From NCBI GenBank assembly GCA_000585075.1, contig JEMY01000006.1:93339-132649 (forward strand): 39,311 nucleotides of DNA. The letters are read 5' to 3'. This document shows, piece by piece, positions 20,059 through 28,764 of this stretch (position 1 is its first letter; each line of letters starts with the position of its first letter). The position numbers and the translations under genes are program-made. The stretch comes from Candidatus Accumulibacter regalis. Its GTDB lineage: Bacteria > Pseudomonadota > Gammaproteobacteria > Burkholderiales > Rhodocyclaceae. The notes below the pieces were generated by a model. The model saw only the letters and a program-made list of their open reading frames with translations, did not search any database and was not told where the DNA came from.

Positions 20059-22391
20059 GCACGCTCCACGTTGATCGCGCCGAACATCTCACCCAGCGCA
20101 GCAGTCGAAACATGCGCCGCGGCCACCCGAACACAGCCCGCCGGCACCGTTGCATCGGCCTTGGCCATCAGTACGGCCTCGCCGCTCCCCTGCCGGACAC
20201 GTACCGAGGCACCGTCGCTGACCGCCAGCGCCTGCAGCGTCTCGACGCACATGCGAGCGCTTGGAGCCAGCGCGTCGCGGGTCTTCTGAAGTGCCGCAGC
20301 ACGACGAGCGAGCGGATCGGCGGAATAGATCGGCACTTCGGCGACTCGTTGCAGACCTCCGGGGGTACTGGTCAGCGACCAGGAAACGCAGGGAACGGCA
20401 CTGACCTGGGTGCTCAGGCCGTCGACAAAGTCTTTACCCGCGGGGACGATTTCGTCACGCACCTGTTCGCTTGAGTCATAGTCGAAGCCGGGCACCGCCA
20501 GCAAAGTTCCGAGAACGCGCAGGACCTTCCAGCCGGGACGGGCGTCACCGAGAGGACGGACAACGCCGTTAAAACTCTGCACGCGGCCTTCGCAGTTGAC
20601 GAACGTTCCCGAGGTTTCGGTAAACGGGGCGATGGGCAGCAAGACGTCGGCGTACTCTGCCGCGGCGCCGTCGGCGAAGGGCGTCAGCATGACCACCAGG
20701 GCAGCCTGTTTCAGCGCCGCCAACGCCTGTTGCGGATCGTGGCAGTCGAGCTCTGGCTCGACCCCGTGCAGGAGATAGGCCTGGCGCGGCTGGGCGAACA
20801 TTTGGTGAGCATTCAGCGCCGTCGGCAGGGCCTTGGCAATGTAGCCGCCAACACTGTTGGCAGCTTCGCCGATAAATCCGCAACTGGCGCCGGTAAGCCG
20901 CGACAGTTCGTTGGCCAGAGCATGCAGCTGCGCCGCCTGCGGATGCTGTTCAGCGACGTTGCCGAGGAAGATCGCGCCCTTCTCGCCTTCGATCAGGCTG
21001 CTGGCGATGGCCTGGCTGCTGGCGCAGGGGGCGACGGACTCAAGGCCCTCGGGCACCGCCTCGCTCTTCAATTGTGCGGCCGCCTTGACGATCTTGGCCA
21101 GGGCCGCAGGCAGGTCGGCAGGACTCACCGTCAGCTGCGTGTGCAACTTGATCAAGGGATCGTCGGCACTGACCGACAGCAGGCTCACCTTGCCCCATTT
21201 CTTGCCCAGCTGACGCAAACGCTGTGCGAACAGCGGATGGTCCTTGCGCAGGAAGCTGCCGATCACCAGGGCCGCGTCCAGGTCCTTGATCTCGGCAAGC
21301 CGAAGACCCAGCCAGGGGGTTCCGCCAAGCTTGCCGTCGGCGCTGAAGTCGCGCCGCCGAGGCCGGAAATCGACGCTCCCGGAGCCCAGGCCGCGAATCA
21401 ACTTCTGCAGCAGATAGAGCTCTTCAAGAGTGGCATGCGGCGATGCCAGCGCGGCCAGGGACTCGCCGCCATGACTGGCGGCAATATCCTTGAGCGCGTG
21501 CGCCACATAGTCCAGGGCGACGTTCCACTCGACTTCGCGCAGCGCGCCATCGACACGAATCATCGGCCGAGTCAGCCGTGCCGGCGAATTGAGCGCCTCG
21601 TAGGAGAAGCGTTCCTTGTCCGAGATCCAGCACTCATTGACCTCTTCGTTCTCACGCGGCAGGACGCGCATGACGACGTTGTTCTTGATCTGCAGCGCGA
21701 GGTTGGCACCGATACTATCGTGCGGACTGACCGACTTGCGCCGTGATAACTCCCAACTGCGTGCGGAATAGCGGAACGGTTTCGAGGTCAGCGCACCGAC
21801 CGGACAAAGGTCGATCATGTTGCCGGACAGCTCGGAATCGATCGAGCGCCCGACGAAGGTCATGATCTCGGCGTGCATGTTGCGGTTGGCCATGCCGAGT
21901 TCCATGACCCCGGCGATTTCCTGCCCGAAACGAACGCAGCGCGTACAGTGGATGCAGCGCGCCATTTCCTGCATCGAAATCAGTGGGCCGACATCCTTGT
22001 GGAAAACGACCCGCTTGCCTTCCTGAAAACGTGACGCACTGCCGCCGTAACCGACTGCCAGATCCTGCAGCTGGCACTCGCCACCCTGATCGCAGATAGG
22101 GCAATCGAGCGGGTGGTTGATCAGGAGGAACTCCATCACGCCCTTCTGGGCCGTCACCGCCAGCTCGGAATGGGTGAACACCTTCATGCCGTTGGTCACC
22201 GGCGTTGCGCAGGCCGGCAAGGGCTTCGGGGCTTTCTCGACCTGGACCAAGCACATCCGGCAGTTCGCCGCGATCGACAGCTTCTTGTGATAGCAGAAAT
22301 GCGGGATATAGGCGCCAAGCTGCTGTGCGGCGTCCATGATGGTGCTGCCATCCGGCACCTGCGCGACCTTGCCGTCGATTTCGATTTCCAT
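20055..22391 (-). CDS. nuoG: NADH-quinone oxidoreductase subunit G
   Basis: A 778-residue peripheral-arm subunit. N-terminal [2Fe-2S] ligands are Cys33, Cys44, Cys47 and Cys61; the next cluster motif (His93, Cys97, Cys100, Cys106 in [14 protein letters not shown]) and the [4Fe-4S] motif CIHCTRC are present. The rest has a molybdopterin-oxidoreductase-like fold without the cofactor. Where some bacteria have the extra N7 cluster cysteines, this protein has [13 protein letters not shown], so N7 appears absent, as in many complex I enzymes. The C-terminal third is diverged and Ala-rich, which is usual in this group. It follows nuoF by 11 bases and overlaps nuoH. Confidence 0.95.
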   Translation of the reverse strand: MEIEIDGKVAQVPDGSTIMDAAQQLGAYIPHFCYHKKLSIAANCRMCLVQVEKAPKPLPACATPVTNGMKVFTHSELAVTAQKGVMEFLLINHPLDCPICDQGGECQLQDLAVGYGGSASRFQEGKRVVFHKDVGPLISMQEMARCIHCTRCVRFGQEIAGVMELGMANRNMHAEIMTFVGRSIDSELSGNMIDLCPVGALTSKPFRYSARSWELSRRKSVSPHDSIGANLALQIKNNVVMRVLPRENEEVNECWISDKERFSYEALNSPARLTRPMIRVDGALREVEWNVALDYVAHALKDIAASHGGESLAALASPHATLEELYLLQKLIRGLGSGSVDFRPRRRDFSADGKLGGTPWLGLRLAEIKDLDAALVIGSFLRKDHPLFAQRLRQLGKKWGKVSLLSVSADDPLIKLHTQLTVSPADLPAALAKIVKAAAQLKSEAVPEGLESVAPCASSQAIASSLIEGEKGAIFLGNVAEQHPQAAQLHALANELSRLTGASCGFIGEAANSVGGYIAKALPTALNAHQMFAQPRQAYLLHGVEPELDCHDPQQALAALKQAALVVMLTPFADGAAAEYADVLLPIAPFTETSGTFVNCEGRVQSFNGVVRPLGDARPGWKVLRVLGTLLAVPGFDYDSSEQVRDEIVPAGKDFVDGLSTQVSAVPCVSWSLTSTPGGLQRVAEVPIYSADPLARRAAALQKTRDALAPSARMCVETLQALAVSDGASVRVRQGSGEAVLMAKADATVPAGCVRVAAAHVSTAALGEMFGAINVERA

Positions 22392-22402
22392 CGTCTGGTA
22401 CC

Positions 22403-23731
22403 TTAAACCGTTGCCGTGAAGAAGCCGCTGCCGGCGCGCTGGACGTCAACGGGCACGAGGCACTTCTTGTGTTCGATGTGGTACGCGAACTCGTCGTGAA
22501 AATGCTTGATGAAGCTCTGTACCGGCATGGACGCGGCGTCGCCAAGCGCGCAGATGGTGCGACCCATGATGTTGGTGGTGACGCTGGACAGCAGGTCGAG
22601 GTCGTCGGCGCGCCCGCGCCCGGTCTCGATGCGGTGCACTACCCTGTACAGCCAGTTGGTTCCTTCACGGCAAGGGGTGCACTGCCCGCAGGATTCTTCG
22701 TAGTAGAAGAAGGAAAGGCGCTCCAGCGCTTTCACCATGCAGGTCGTTTCGTCCATTACGATGACCGCTCCCGAACCGAGCATGGAGCCGGCCTTGCTGA
22801 TCGAGTCGTAATCCATCGTGCACTCCATCATCGCCGCTGCAGGCACTACCGGAGACGAGGAGCCGCCTGGAATGCACGCCTTCAGCTGGCGACCGCCGCG
22901 CATTCCACCCGCCATCTCGAGCAACGTGGCGAATGGCGTTCCGAGCGGGATCTCGTAATTGCCGGGCCGGTTGACGTGACCCGAAATCGAGAACAGCTTG
23001 GTTCCTCCGTTGTTCGCCTTGCCCGCCTCCAGGTAGGTCTCGCCACCCAGGTTGATGATGTACGGGATCGAGGCAAAGGTCTCGGTGTTATTGATGGTGG
23101 TCGGCTTGCCGTACAGTCCGAAGGACGCGGGAAAAGGCGGCTTGAAGCGGGGCTGACCCTTTTTCCCCTCGATCGACTCGAGCAGCGCGGTTTCCTCGCC
23201 ACAGATGTAGGCACCGTAGCCGTGATGGGCAAAGAGGTCGAAGTCGAAGCCCGAAGCCAAGAGATTACGGCCCAGGAAGCCGGCCGCCCGCGCCTCGTCG
23301 AGCGCCTCTTCGAAGCGCTCGTAAATCTCCCACACCTCGCCGTGGATGTAGTTGTAACCGCGCGCCGCGCCCATCGCGTAGGCGGCGATGGCCATCCCTT
23401 CGATCACCGAATGCGGGTTATAGCGCAGGATGTCGCGATCCTTGAAAGTACCCGGCTCACCTTCGTCGGAATTGCAGACCACGTACTTGTCGCCGGGAAA
23501 CGAGCGGGGCATGAAACTCCACTTGAGACCGGTCGGAAAGCCAGCGCCGCCACGCCCGCGCAAAACCGATTTCTTGACCTCGTTGATGACGAATTCCTGC
23601 GTCTGCTTCTCTTCGAGAATCCGCCGCAAGGCAGAGTAACCGCCGCGCTTGACGTAGTCGGTAAGCCGCCAGGCATTGTCACCGTCCAGATCAAGGCTCA
23701 ACATCGGGTTGATTGCACCGAGAATCGCCAT
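22403..23731 (-). CDS. nuoF: NADH-quinone oxidoreductase subunit F (FMN/NADH-binding)
   Basis: A 442-residue peripheral subunit where NADH reduces FMN. The FMN loop [10 protein letters not shown] is at residues 59-68, followed by [15 protein letters not shown] for NADH contacts and [15 protein letters not shown]. The N3 [4Fe-4S] ligands are Cys348, 351, 354 (SCGQCTPC) and Cys394 (ICALGD). The start is the ATG at 23731, whose first base is the last base of the nuoE stop (TAATG); the frame remains open further upstream into nuoE but that stretch does not look like protein. Confidence 0.97.
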   Translation of the reverse strand: MAILGAINPMLSLDLDGDNAWRLTDYVKRGGYSALRRILEEKQTQEFVINEVKKSVLRGRGGAGFPTGLKWSFMPRSFPGDKYVVCNSDEGEPGTFKDRDILRYNPHSVIEGMAIAAYAMGAARGYNYIHGEVWEIYERFEEALDEARAAGFLGRNLLASGFDFDLFAHHGYGAYICGEETALLESIEGKKGQPRFKPPFPASFGLYGKPTTINNTETFASIPYIINLGGETYLEAGKANNGGTKLFSISGHVNRPGNYEIPLGTPFATLLEMAGGMRGGRQLKACIPGGSSSPVVPAAAMMECTMDYDSISKAGSMLGSGAVIVMDETTCMVKALERLSFFYYEESCGQCTPCREGTNWLYRVVHRIETGRGRADDLDLLSSVTTNIMGRTICALGDAASMPVQSFIKHFHDEFAYHIEHKKCLVPVDVQRAGSGFFTATV

Positions 23732-24204
23732 TACTTCAGCTCCGCCAGCAGTTGGTCGATTTGCTCGGGATTCATCCAGCTGCACATCCGACGATTGTTG
23801 ACGATCATCACCGGCGCATCGCCGCAAGCGCCCATGCACTCGCCTTCCTTGAGGGTGATCAGGCCGTCCGGCGTCGTTTCGTTATAGCCGATACCAAGCT
23901 TGCTCTTGAGGTACTCTCCGGCATCGACACCACCGGAGAGCATGCACGGCAGATTGGTGCACACCGAGACCTTGTACTTGCCGACCGGTTTCAAGTCGTA
24001 CATGTTGTAGAAGGTCGCCACCTCGTAGGCGGCCACCGGGGCCATGCCGAGGTAGTTGGCGACGCACTCGATCGCTTCACTGGACAACCACCCCTTCTCT
24101 TCCTGGGCAATCGCCAGAGCGGCCATTACTGCCGACTGCTTCTGGTCCGCCGGATACTTGGCGATTTCGCGGTCGATCTTCTTGAGGGATTCTGAGGTCA
24201 GCAT
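23731..24204 (-). CDS. nuoE: NADH-quinone oxidoreductase subunit E ([2Fe-2S])
   Basis: A 157-residue thioredoxin-like subunit that carries cluster N1a. Ligands are Cys82, Cys87 (CTNLPC), Cys123 and Cys127 (CMGAC). The helical N-terminus ([20 protein letters not shown]) is typical. The ATG at 24204 overlaps the nuoD stop by one base (TGATG), and the stop overlaps the nuoF start by one base, so nuoD-E-F look translationally coupled. A TTG at 24207 in frame would add one residue. Confidence 0.96.
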   Translation of the reverse strand: MLTSESLKKIDREIAKYPADQKQSAVMAALAIAQEEKGWLSSEAIECVANYLGMAPVAAYEVATFYNMYDLKPVGKYKVSVCTNLPCMLSGGVDAGEYLKSKLGIGYNETTPDGLITLKEGECMGACGDAPVMIVNNRRMCSWMNPEQIDQLLAELK

Positions 24205-25457
24205 CAACGGTCAATCTCGCCAAAAACAACGTCCTGCGAACCAATGATGGTCACCACATCGGCCAGCATGTGGCCACGCGCCATTTCGTCCATTGCCGAA
24301 AGATGCACATAGCCCGGAGCACGTATCTTCAAGCGGTATGGCTTGTTCGCCCCGTCAGAAATAATGTAGATGCCGAACTCTCCCTTGGGATGCTCGACCG
24401 CCGAGTAGGCCTCGCCTTCGGGCACGTGCATGCCTTCCGTACACAGCTTGAAGTGGTGAATCAGCTCTTCCATGTTGGACTTCATGGCTTCGCGATCCGG
24501 TGGCGCAACCTTGTGGTTGTCGGACATCACCGGGCCCGGGTTCTGCCGCAACCAGTCGATGCACTGCTTGAGGATGCGATTCGACTGGCGCATCTCTTCC
24601 ATGCGCACCAGGTAGCGATCGTAGGAGTCGCCAGTCTTGCCAACCGGGATGTCGAAGTCGACCCGGTCATAGACCTCATAAGGCTGCTTCTTGCGCAAAT
24701 CCCAGGCGATGCCAGAACCGCGCAGCATCGGACCGGTGAAGCCGCGCTGCAGGGCGCGCTCGGGCGTGACGATGGCCACGTCGACCAGGCGCTGCTTCCA
24801 GATCCGGTTGTCGGTGAGCAGCGTCTCGTACTCGTCGAGCAGCTTCGGAAAGCGGCTGGCAAAATCGTCGAGGAAATCAAGCAGGGAACCACTGCGCGCC
24901 TCGTTGAACGGCTTGATCTGGGCGGAGCTCTTCCACTTCGACTCCTGGTACTGCGCCATGCGATCAGGCAGGTCACGGTAGACGCCGCCCGGCCGATAGT
25001 AGGCCGCGTGCATGCGCGCACCGGAGACCGCCTCGTAGGCATCGACCAGGTCTTCGCGTTCACGGAAGGCGTAGAGCACCATGGTCATCGCGCCGACGTC
25101 CAGGCCGTGACAGCCGATCCACAGGAGGTGATTCAGGATGCGCGTGATTTCGTCGAACATCACCCGGATGTACTGCGCACGGATCGGCACCTCGACCTGC
25201 AGAAGACGCTCGATGGCCATGCAGTAGGCGTGTTCGTTGCACATCATCGACATGTAGTCGAGGCGGTCCATATAGGGCACCGACTGAATCCAGGTCTTTG
25301 TTTCTGCGAGCTTTTCGGTCGCCCGATGGAGCAGACCGATATGCGGATCGGCACGCATCACGACTTCGCCGTCAAGTTCCAGAACCATCCGCAGCACGCC
25401 ATGCGCGGCCGGGTGCTGCGGCCCGAAGTTCAAGGTAAAGTTGCGCAGTTCAGGCAT
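24204..25457 (-). CDS. nuoD: NADH-quinone oxidoreductase subunit D (49 kDa)
   Basis: A 417-residue peripheral subunit that, with NuoB, forms the quinone-reduction site. The conserved beta-hairpin [12 protein letters not shown] near the N-terminus carries the quinone-contacting histidine, and the hydrogenase-like fold continues with [18 protein letters not shown] and the C-terminal [18 protein letters not shown]. It is a separate gene here, not fused to nuoC as in enterobacteria. The start overlaps the nuoC end by eight bases. Confidence 0.97.
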   Translation of the reverse strand: MPELRNFTLNFGPQHPAAHGVLRMVLELDGEVVMRADPHIGLLHRATEKLAETKTWIQSVPYMDRLDYMSMMCNEHAYCMAIERLLQVEVPIRAQYIRVMFDEITRILNHLLWIGCHGLDVGAMTMVLYAFREREDLVDAYEAVSGARMHAAYYRPGGVYRDLPDRMAQYQESKWKSSAQIKPFNEARSGSLLDFLDDFASRFPKLLDEYETLLTDNRIWKQRLVDVAIVTPERALQRGFTGPMLRGSGIAWDLRKKQPYEVYDRVDFDIPVGKTGDSYDRYLVRMEEMRQSNRILKQCIDWLRQNPGPVMSDNHKVAPPDREAMKSNMEELIHHFKLCTEGMHVPEGEAYSAVEHPKGEFGIYIISDGANKPYRLKIRAPGYVHLSAMDEMARGHMLADVVTIIGSQDVVFGEIDR

Positions 25458-26055
25458 TTTCGGCGTTCCCGTAGGTCGCTTCGCGAACGATGCGCGGGGT
25501 AATCTCGCGCGGCTCGATGGTCACCGGTTGATAGATCACGCGCTGCTGCTCGGGGTCGTAGCGCATTTCGACGTAGCCGGAAATCGGGAAGTCCTTGCGG
25601 AACGGATGCCCGATGAAACCGTAATCGGTGAGAATCCGGCGCAGGTCGTCATGACCCGGAAAAACAATGCCGAAGAGATCGAAGGCTTCGCGCTCGAACC
25701 AGTTCACGCTGTTCCAGATGGAAGTCACCGAAGGCAGGGACGGGAAGTCGTCGTCAGGCGCAAAGCAGCGCACGCGCAGACGCCAGTTCTTGCTGATCGA
25801 CAGCAGGTGACTGACGGCCGCGAAACGCAGACCTTCGCGCGCCTCGTTGCCATACGCCGAATAGTCGACGCCGCACAAGTCAATCAGCTCTTCAAAGGCC
25901 AGGTCAGGCTCGTCGCGAAGGGACTGCATGACCGAAAAGTAATCGGCAGCTGCCACCTCAAGAGTCACCTCGCCGAACGCCAGCTTCAGGGACTTCACTC
26001 GATCACCGAGACACTGCTGCAGGTTCTGGCTAAGCGCTTCCAGCTTGGCGGACAT
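25450..26055 (-). CDS. nuoC: NADH-quinone oxidoreductase subunit C (30 kDa)
   Basis: A 201-residue peripheral-arm subunit. The family signature [29 protein letters not shown] and GHPFRKDFP is present in the C-terminal half, with the FRVRC/YSAYG beta-sheet region before it. It helps hold NuoD and NuoB and contains no cofactor. The length matches stand-alone NuoC of betaproteobacteria. It starts 25 bases after nuoB and overlaps nuoD by eight bases. Confidence 0.96.
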   Translation of the reverse strand: MSAKLEALSQNLQQCLGDRVKSLKLAFGEVTLEVAAADYFSVMQSLRDEPDLAFEELIDLCGVDYSAYGNEAREGLRFAAVSHLLSISKNWRLRVRCFAPDDDFPSLPSVTSIWNSVNWFEREAFDLFGIVFPGHDDLRRILTDYGFIGHPFRKDFPISGYVEMRYDPEQQRVIYQPVTIEPREITPRIVREATYGNAENA

Positions 26056-26080
26056 GACTCACACTCTCAATTGATTGTTT

Positions 26081-26557
26081 TCAGCGGGCGATGGTACTGG
26101 TCCGACGAATCTTGTTCTGCAACTGGATCAGACCATAGATCAGCGCCTCGGCCGTCGGCGGACAGCCCGGAACGTAGATATCGACAGGGACGATGCGGTC
26201 GCATCCGCGCACCACCGAATAGGCGTAATGATAGTAGCCACCGCCATTGGCGCAGGAACCCATCGACACCACCCAGCGCGGCTCCGCCATCTGATCGTAA
26301 ACCTTGCGCATGGCCGGCGCCATCTTGTTGGTCAGAGTGCCGGCAACCACCATCACGTCGGACTGGCGCGGACTGGGGCGGAAGACGATGCCGAAGCGAT
26401 CCAGGTCGTAACGCGAGCAGCCGGCATGAATCATCTCGATGGCGCAACAGGCAAGCCCGAAGCTCATTGGCCACATCGAACCCGTACGCACATAGTTGAT
26501 CAGCTGGTCGGCCGTCGTAGTGACAAAGCCTTCCTGCAGAATGCCGTCAATTCCCAT
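26081..26557 (-). CDS. nuoB: NADH-quinone oxidoreductase subunit B (cluster N2)
   Basis: A 158-residue subunit that carries the terminal [4Fe-4S] cluster N2 next to the quinone site. The tandem cysteines Cys37-Cys38 (GLACCAIEM), Cys102 (GSCANGGG) and Cys132 ([11 protein letters not shown]) are all there. The family helix [20 protein letters not shown] is intact. It begins three bases after the nuoA stop. Confidence 0.97.
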   Translation of the reverse strand: MGIDGILQEGFVTTTADQLINYVRTGSMWPMSFGLACCAIEMIHAGCSRYDLDRFGIVFRPSPRQSDVMVVAGTLTNKMAPAMRKVYDQMAEPRWVVSMGSCANGGGYYHYAYSVVRGCDRIVPVDIYVPGCPPTAEALIYGLIQLQNKIRRTSTIAR

Positions 26558-26560
26558 CGC

Positions 26561-26935
26561 TCACTCCCAGTCCAGAGCGCCCTTGGCCCAGGCATAGATA
26601 TAGCCAACGACCAGAATGGCGATGAAAACCAGCATCTCGATGAAGCCGAACCACTTCACCGAATCGGTCTCGACGATCTCCTTGAAGATCGTCGCCCACG
26701 GCAGAAGGAAAGCAACCTCGAGGTCAAAAAGGATGAAGATGATGGCGATCAGGTAGTAGCGCACATCGAACTTCATGCGCGCATCTTCAAAAGCCTCGAA
26801 GCCGCACTCGTACGGGGAGAGCTTTTCGCTGTCGGGACGGTGCGGGGCGACGAGCAGACCGGTGACGACCGGCGCCACGCCGAACGCAACACCAATCAAT
26901 ATGAAGACAAGTACCGGGAAATAGCCTTCCAGCAT
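26561..26935 (-). CDS. nuoA: NADH-quinone oxidoreductase subunit A
   Basis: A 124-residue inner-membrane subunit (ND3/NuoA) with three helices. The loop after helix one contains the conserved [26 protein letters not shown] region, whose cysteine is the well-known conformation-sensitive Cys of ND3. The start is the ATG at 26935 (MLEGYFPV) with GGGGCGG about six bases upstream; a GTG at 26947 is less likely. It is the first nuo gene, 60 bases after tRNA-Leu. Confidence 0.95.
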   Translation of the reverse strand: MLEGYFPVLVFILIGVAFGVAPVVTGLLVAPHRPDSEKLSPYECGFEAFEDARMKFDVRYYLIAIIFILFDLEVAFLLPWATIFKEIVETDSVKWFGFIEMLVFIAILVVGYIYAWAKGALDWE

Positions 26936-26995
26936 GATCCGCCCCACAGGTGCTTCGATTCAGACTTACAGCCACCCACTTTGAATGGCCATTCC

Positions 26996-27080
26996 TGGTG
27001 CCGACGATGAGACTCGAACTCATACGACCGAAGTCACTACCCCCTCAAGATAGCGTGTATACCAATTTCACCACGTCGGC
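26996..27080 (-). tRNA. tRNA-Leu (anticodon GAG)
   Basis: An 85-base class II tRNA including an encoded CCA. The acceptor arms GCCGACG (27074-27080, read on minus) and CGTCGGC pair perfectly, followed by discriminator A and CCA (26996-26998). The anticodon stem CTATC / GGTAG encloses the loop TTGAGGG, giving anticodon GAG, which reads CTC/CTT leucine codons. A long variable arm (GAC-TTCG-GTC) and the T arm ATGAG-TTCGAGT-CTCAT complete the leucine type. It lies between secG and nuoA on the same strand, so it is probably cut out of a shared transcript. Confidence 0.95.
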
Positions 27081-27147
27081 ATTACCACACTCGGCAGGCG
27101 AGAAAATCGAGGAACAAAGCCTTTCTCGGAGCCGCTTTCAAACCAGA

Positions 27148-27519
27148 TTACCGGGGAATATCCTTCGCCTTCGAATCAGGATTCGCAGGGACTTTACCCT
27201 GCTCAACACCACCCGACGGCGGCGCTGGAACTGGCGCAGATCTTACCGCATCCTCCATCACACTGCCAGTCGTTTTTGGCGCACTCGACGCCAGATAGGC
27301 CAGCGACAAACTCGTCACAAAGAAGACGGTGGCCAGCACCGCCGTCGCGCGACTGAGGAAATTGGCGGAACCCGTCGCGCCGAAAAGGCTGCCCGATGAG
27401 CCACTACCGAAAGCGGCGCCCATGTCGGCGCCCTTGCCGTGCTGCACCAGGACGAGCCCGATCACGCTCACCGCCGCCAGGATGTGCACTGCCAGAACCA
27501 CAGAAAAAAGATATTCCAT
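27148..27519 (-). CDS. secG: Protein-export membrane protein SecG
   Basis: A 123-residue inner-membrane part of the SecYEG translocon. Two helices are visible: residues about 3-25 ([23 protein letters not shown]) and 57-78 ([21 protein letters not shown]). Between them lies the hallmark [30 protein letters not shown] cytoplasmic loop. The C-terminal 40 residues are Pro/Ser-rich and variable. It is the first gene after the promoter at 27575-27604; tRNA-Leu and the nuo genes follow, a gene order seen in many betaproteobacteria. Confidence 0.95.
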   Translation of the reverse strand: MEYLFSVVLAVHILAAVSVIGLVLVQHGKGADMGAAFGSGSSGSLFGATGSANFLSRATAVLATVFFVTSLSLAYLASSAPKTTGSVMEDAVRSAPVPAPPSGGVEQGKVPANPDSKAKDIPR

Positions 27520-27574
27520 ATAACCTCTTAGTCCACCCGTCGCACAGCCGCGCCAAGGCCAGAAAAACTTTGGT

Positions 27575-27604
27575 AGTATACCGATTTTGGGCGGCGCCGG
27601 TCAA
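27575..27604 (-). promoter_or_regulatory. Sigma-70-type promoter for secG-tRNA-Leu-nuo
   Basis: On the minus strand TTGACC (27599-27604) and TATACT (27575-27580) are separated by 18 bases, five of six matches to consensus in each box. Transcription would start near 27568, about 50 bases before the secG ATG. No equally good promoter is seen between secG and nuoA, so this may drive the entire block of about 15 kb. Confidence 0.7.
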
Positions 27605-27895
27605 TTGACGATCGCCGTCTTGACGACATCAGCGGCCGCCACGCGGCGCGAGCGTCGACCGGCCAGACGATCCGGGCAAGCACCGGGTAGCCCCGGCCGG
27701 CATGATCCCGACCCGCGAAACGCGCCAGCAAGAAGAAACCACCATGATCTCCCCGACATCCGGCACCGACGGTCGACAAGACCGGCGCGCCCGCCCTTGG
27801 ACCCGAGCAAAGGCGCGTTCCTGGCGCGCGTTCGCCGCGTGCCGCCGGCGCTCGCCAGGCAAACTCCCAGACAACGACGACGGCCAAGAGATCGA
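27605..27895 (+). other. Region without a confident gene upstream of the spermidine-synthase-like gene
   Basis: These 291 bases hold no recognised protein. A plus-strand frame with an ATG at 27744 (55 codons, stop at 27911) overlaps the next gene by 16 bases. Its product is very Arg-rich and low in complexity (RRARPWTRAKARSWRAFAACRRR), which looks like GC-rich noncoding DNA, though a weak purine run (AGAAGAAACC) precedes the ATG. The region must contain the promoter of the downstream gene, but none could be fixed. Confidence 0.3.
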
Positions 27896-28651
27896 ATGGC
27901 GCATAACCTGATCGACGTCAGCGAAAGAGCCGGCGTCCGCTACCTCCACTTCTCGTCGGACTGGGTGCAGGGGGCGATGCGCATCCAGCGTCCGAACGCG
28001 CTCGAGTTGCCCTACACGCGCGAGATGATGGCCGGACTGCTCCTCCGCGAGCCGCCATGGCCGCGCGAGGCATTGCTGATCGGGCTGGGCCCCGGATCGC
28101 TGGCCAAATTCATCTACCATCAGCTGCCGGCAACCAAGATCACCGTCGTTGAAATCGATCCGCAGGTCGAAGTCGTCGCCCGGCTGCACTTCGGACTCCC
28201 CGACGATCCCCTGCGCCTGCGCGTGCTGATCGGTGACGGCGCGGCGCACATGCTTGCCGGCGACAGCCGCTACGACTACATCCTGGTCGACGGCTTTGAC
28301 AAGAAGGCCCGCGCCGGCGTACTCGACACGCTCCCTTTCTACCAGGCCTGTCGCTCGCGCCTGAGCGATAGCGGGCTACTGGCCGTCAATCTGCTCGGCC
28401 GCGAACGCGGCTTCCAGGCAAGCAGCCAGCGCATCAGCGACGCATTTGACGGTCGCGCGCTCGTCTTTCCGTCCTGCGACAGCGGCAATACTATCGCCTT
28501 TGCGGCAGCCGGTGACCCGGTCGACAGCAGCTTCGACGAACTGATCCGCCGTGCCGATCAGTGCCGGGCAGCCAGCGGACTGAATCTCCTGCCCACCATC
28601 GCCCGCTTGCAAGTCGCGCGCCGCTACCAGGGCGATCGCTTGACGATCTGA
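27896..28651 (+). CDS. Spermidine-synthase-like protein (SAM-methyltransferase fold)
   Basis: A 251-residue cytoplasmic protein. Motif I LLIGLGPGSLAKFIY (about residues 59-73), the acidic strand end VVEIDPQV, and YDYILVDGFDKKA show a class I Rossmann fold of the spermidine/spermine synthase type. The first segment VRYLHFSSDWVQGAMRI resembles the short beta-hairpin domain of SpeE. The canonical SpeE motif GGGDGG is replaced by GLGPGS, and the SpeE catalytic region is not clearly conserved, so true aminopropyl transfer is doubtful. ATG at 27896 directly precedes the conserved part. The gene lies upstream of the cyanophycin cluster on the same strand, 113 bases away. A link through arginine or polyamine nitrogen is possible but unproven. 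Confidence 0.7.
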   Translation: MAHNLIDVSERAGVRYLHFSSDWVQGAMRIQRPNALELPYTREMMAGLLLREPPWPREALLIGLGPGSLAKFIYHQLPATKITVVEIDPQVEVVARLHFGLPDDPLRLRVLIGDGAAHMLAGDSRYDYILVDGFDKKARAGVLDTLPFYQACRSRLSDSGLLAVNLLGRERGFQASSQRISDAFDGRALVFPSCDSGNTIAFAAAGDPVDSSFDELIRRADQCRAASGLNLLPTIARLQVARRYQGDRLTI

Positions 28652-28704
28652 TCGCTGCGGCACGACCCCGCTGGCGGGCATCGCCGGCAGCACTCTGAAG
28701 GCGA

Positions 28705-28710
28705 GTATAC
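28705..28710 (+). promoter_or_regulatory. Possible -10 element upstream of the cyanophycin-locus transporter
   Basis: TATACT at 28705-28710 lies about 55 bases before the transporter ATG in the gap after the spermidine-synthase-like gene. No good -35 hexamer lies 16-18 bases upstream, so the site would need an activator. It is the best promoter candidate for the cyanophycin gene cluster. Confidence 0.3.
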
Positions 28711-28764
28711 TTGCCGCCTGCAACGAAAACACCTCCGGCAGCCTTGCTTGAAAAACCCTCCTCG

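Noticed and set aside
27099-27128. CGAGAAA / TTTCTCG inverted repeat between secG and tRNA-Leu
   Set aside because: The arms are seven bases with a 16-base loop and no T-run; too weak to call a terminator.
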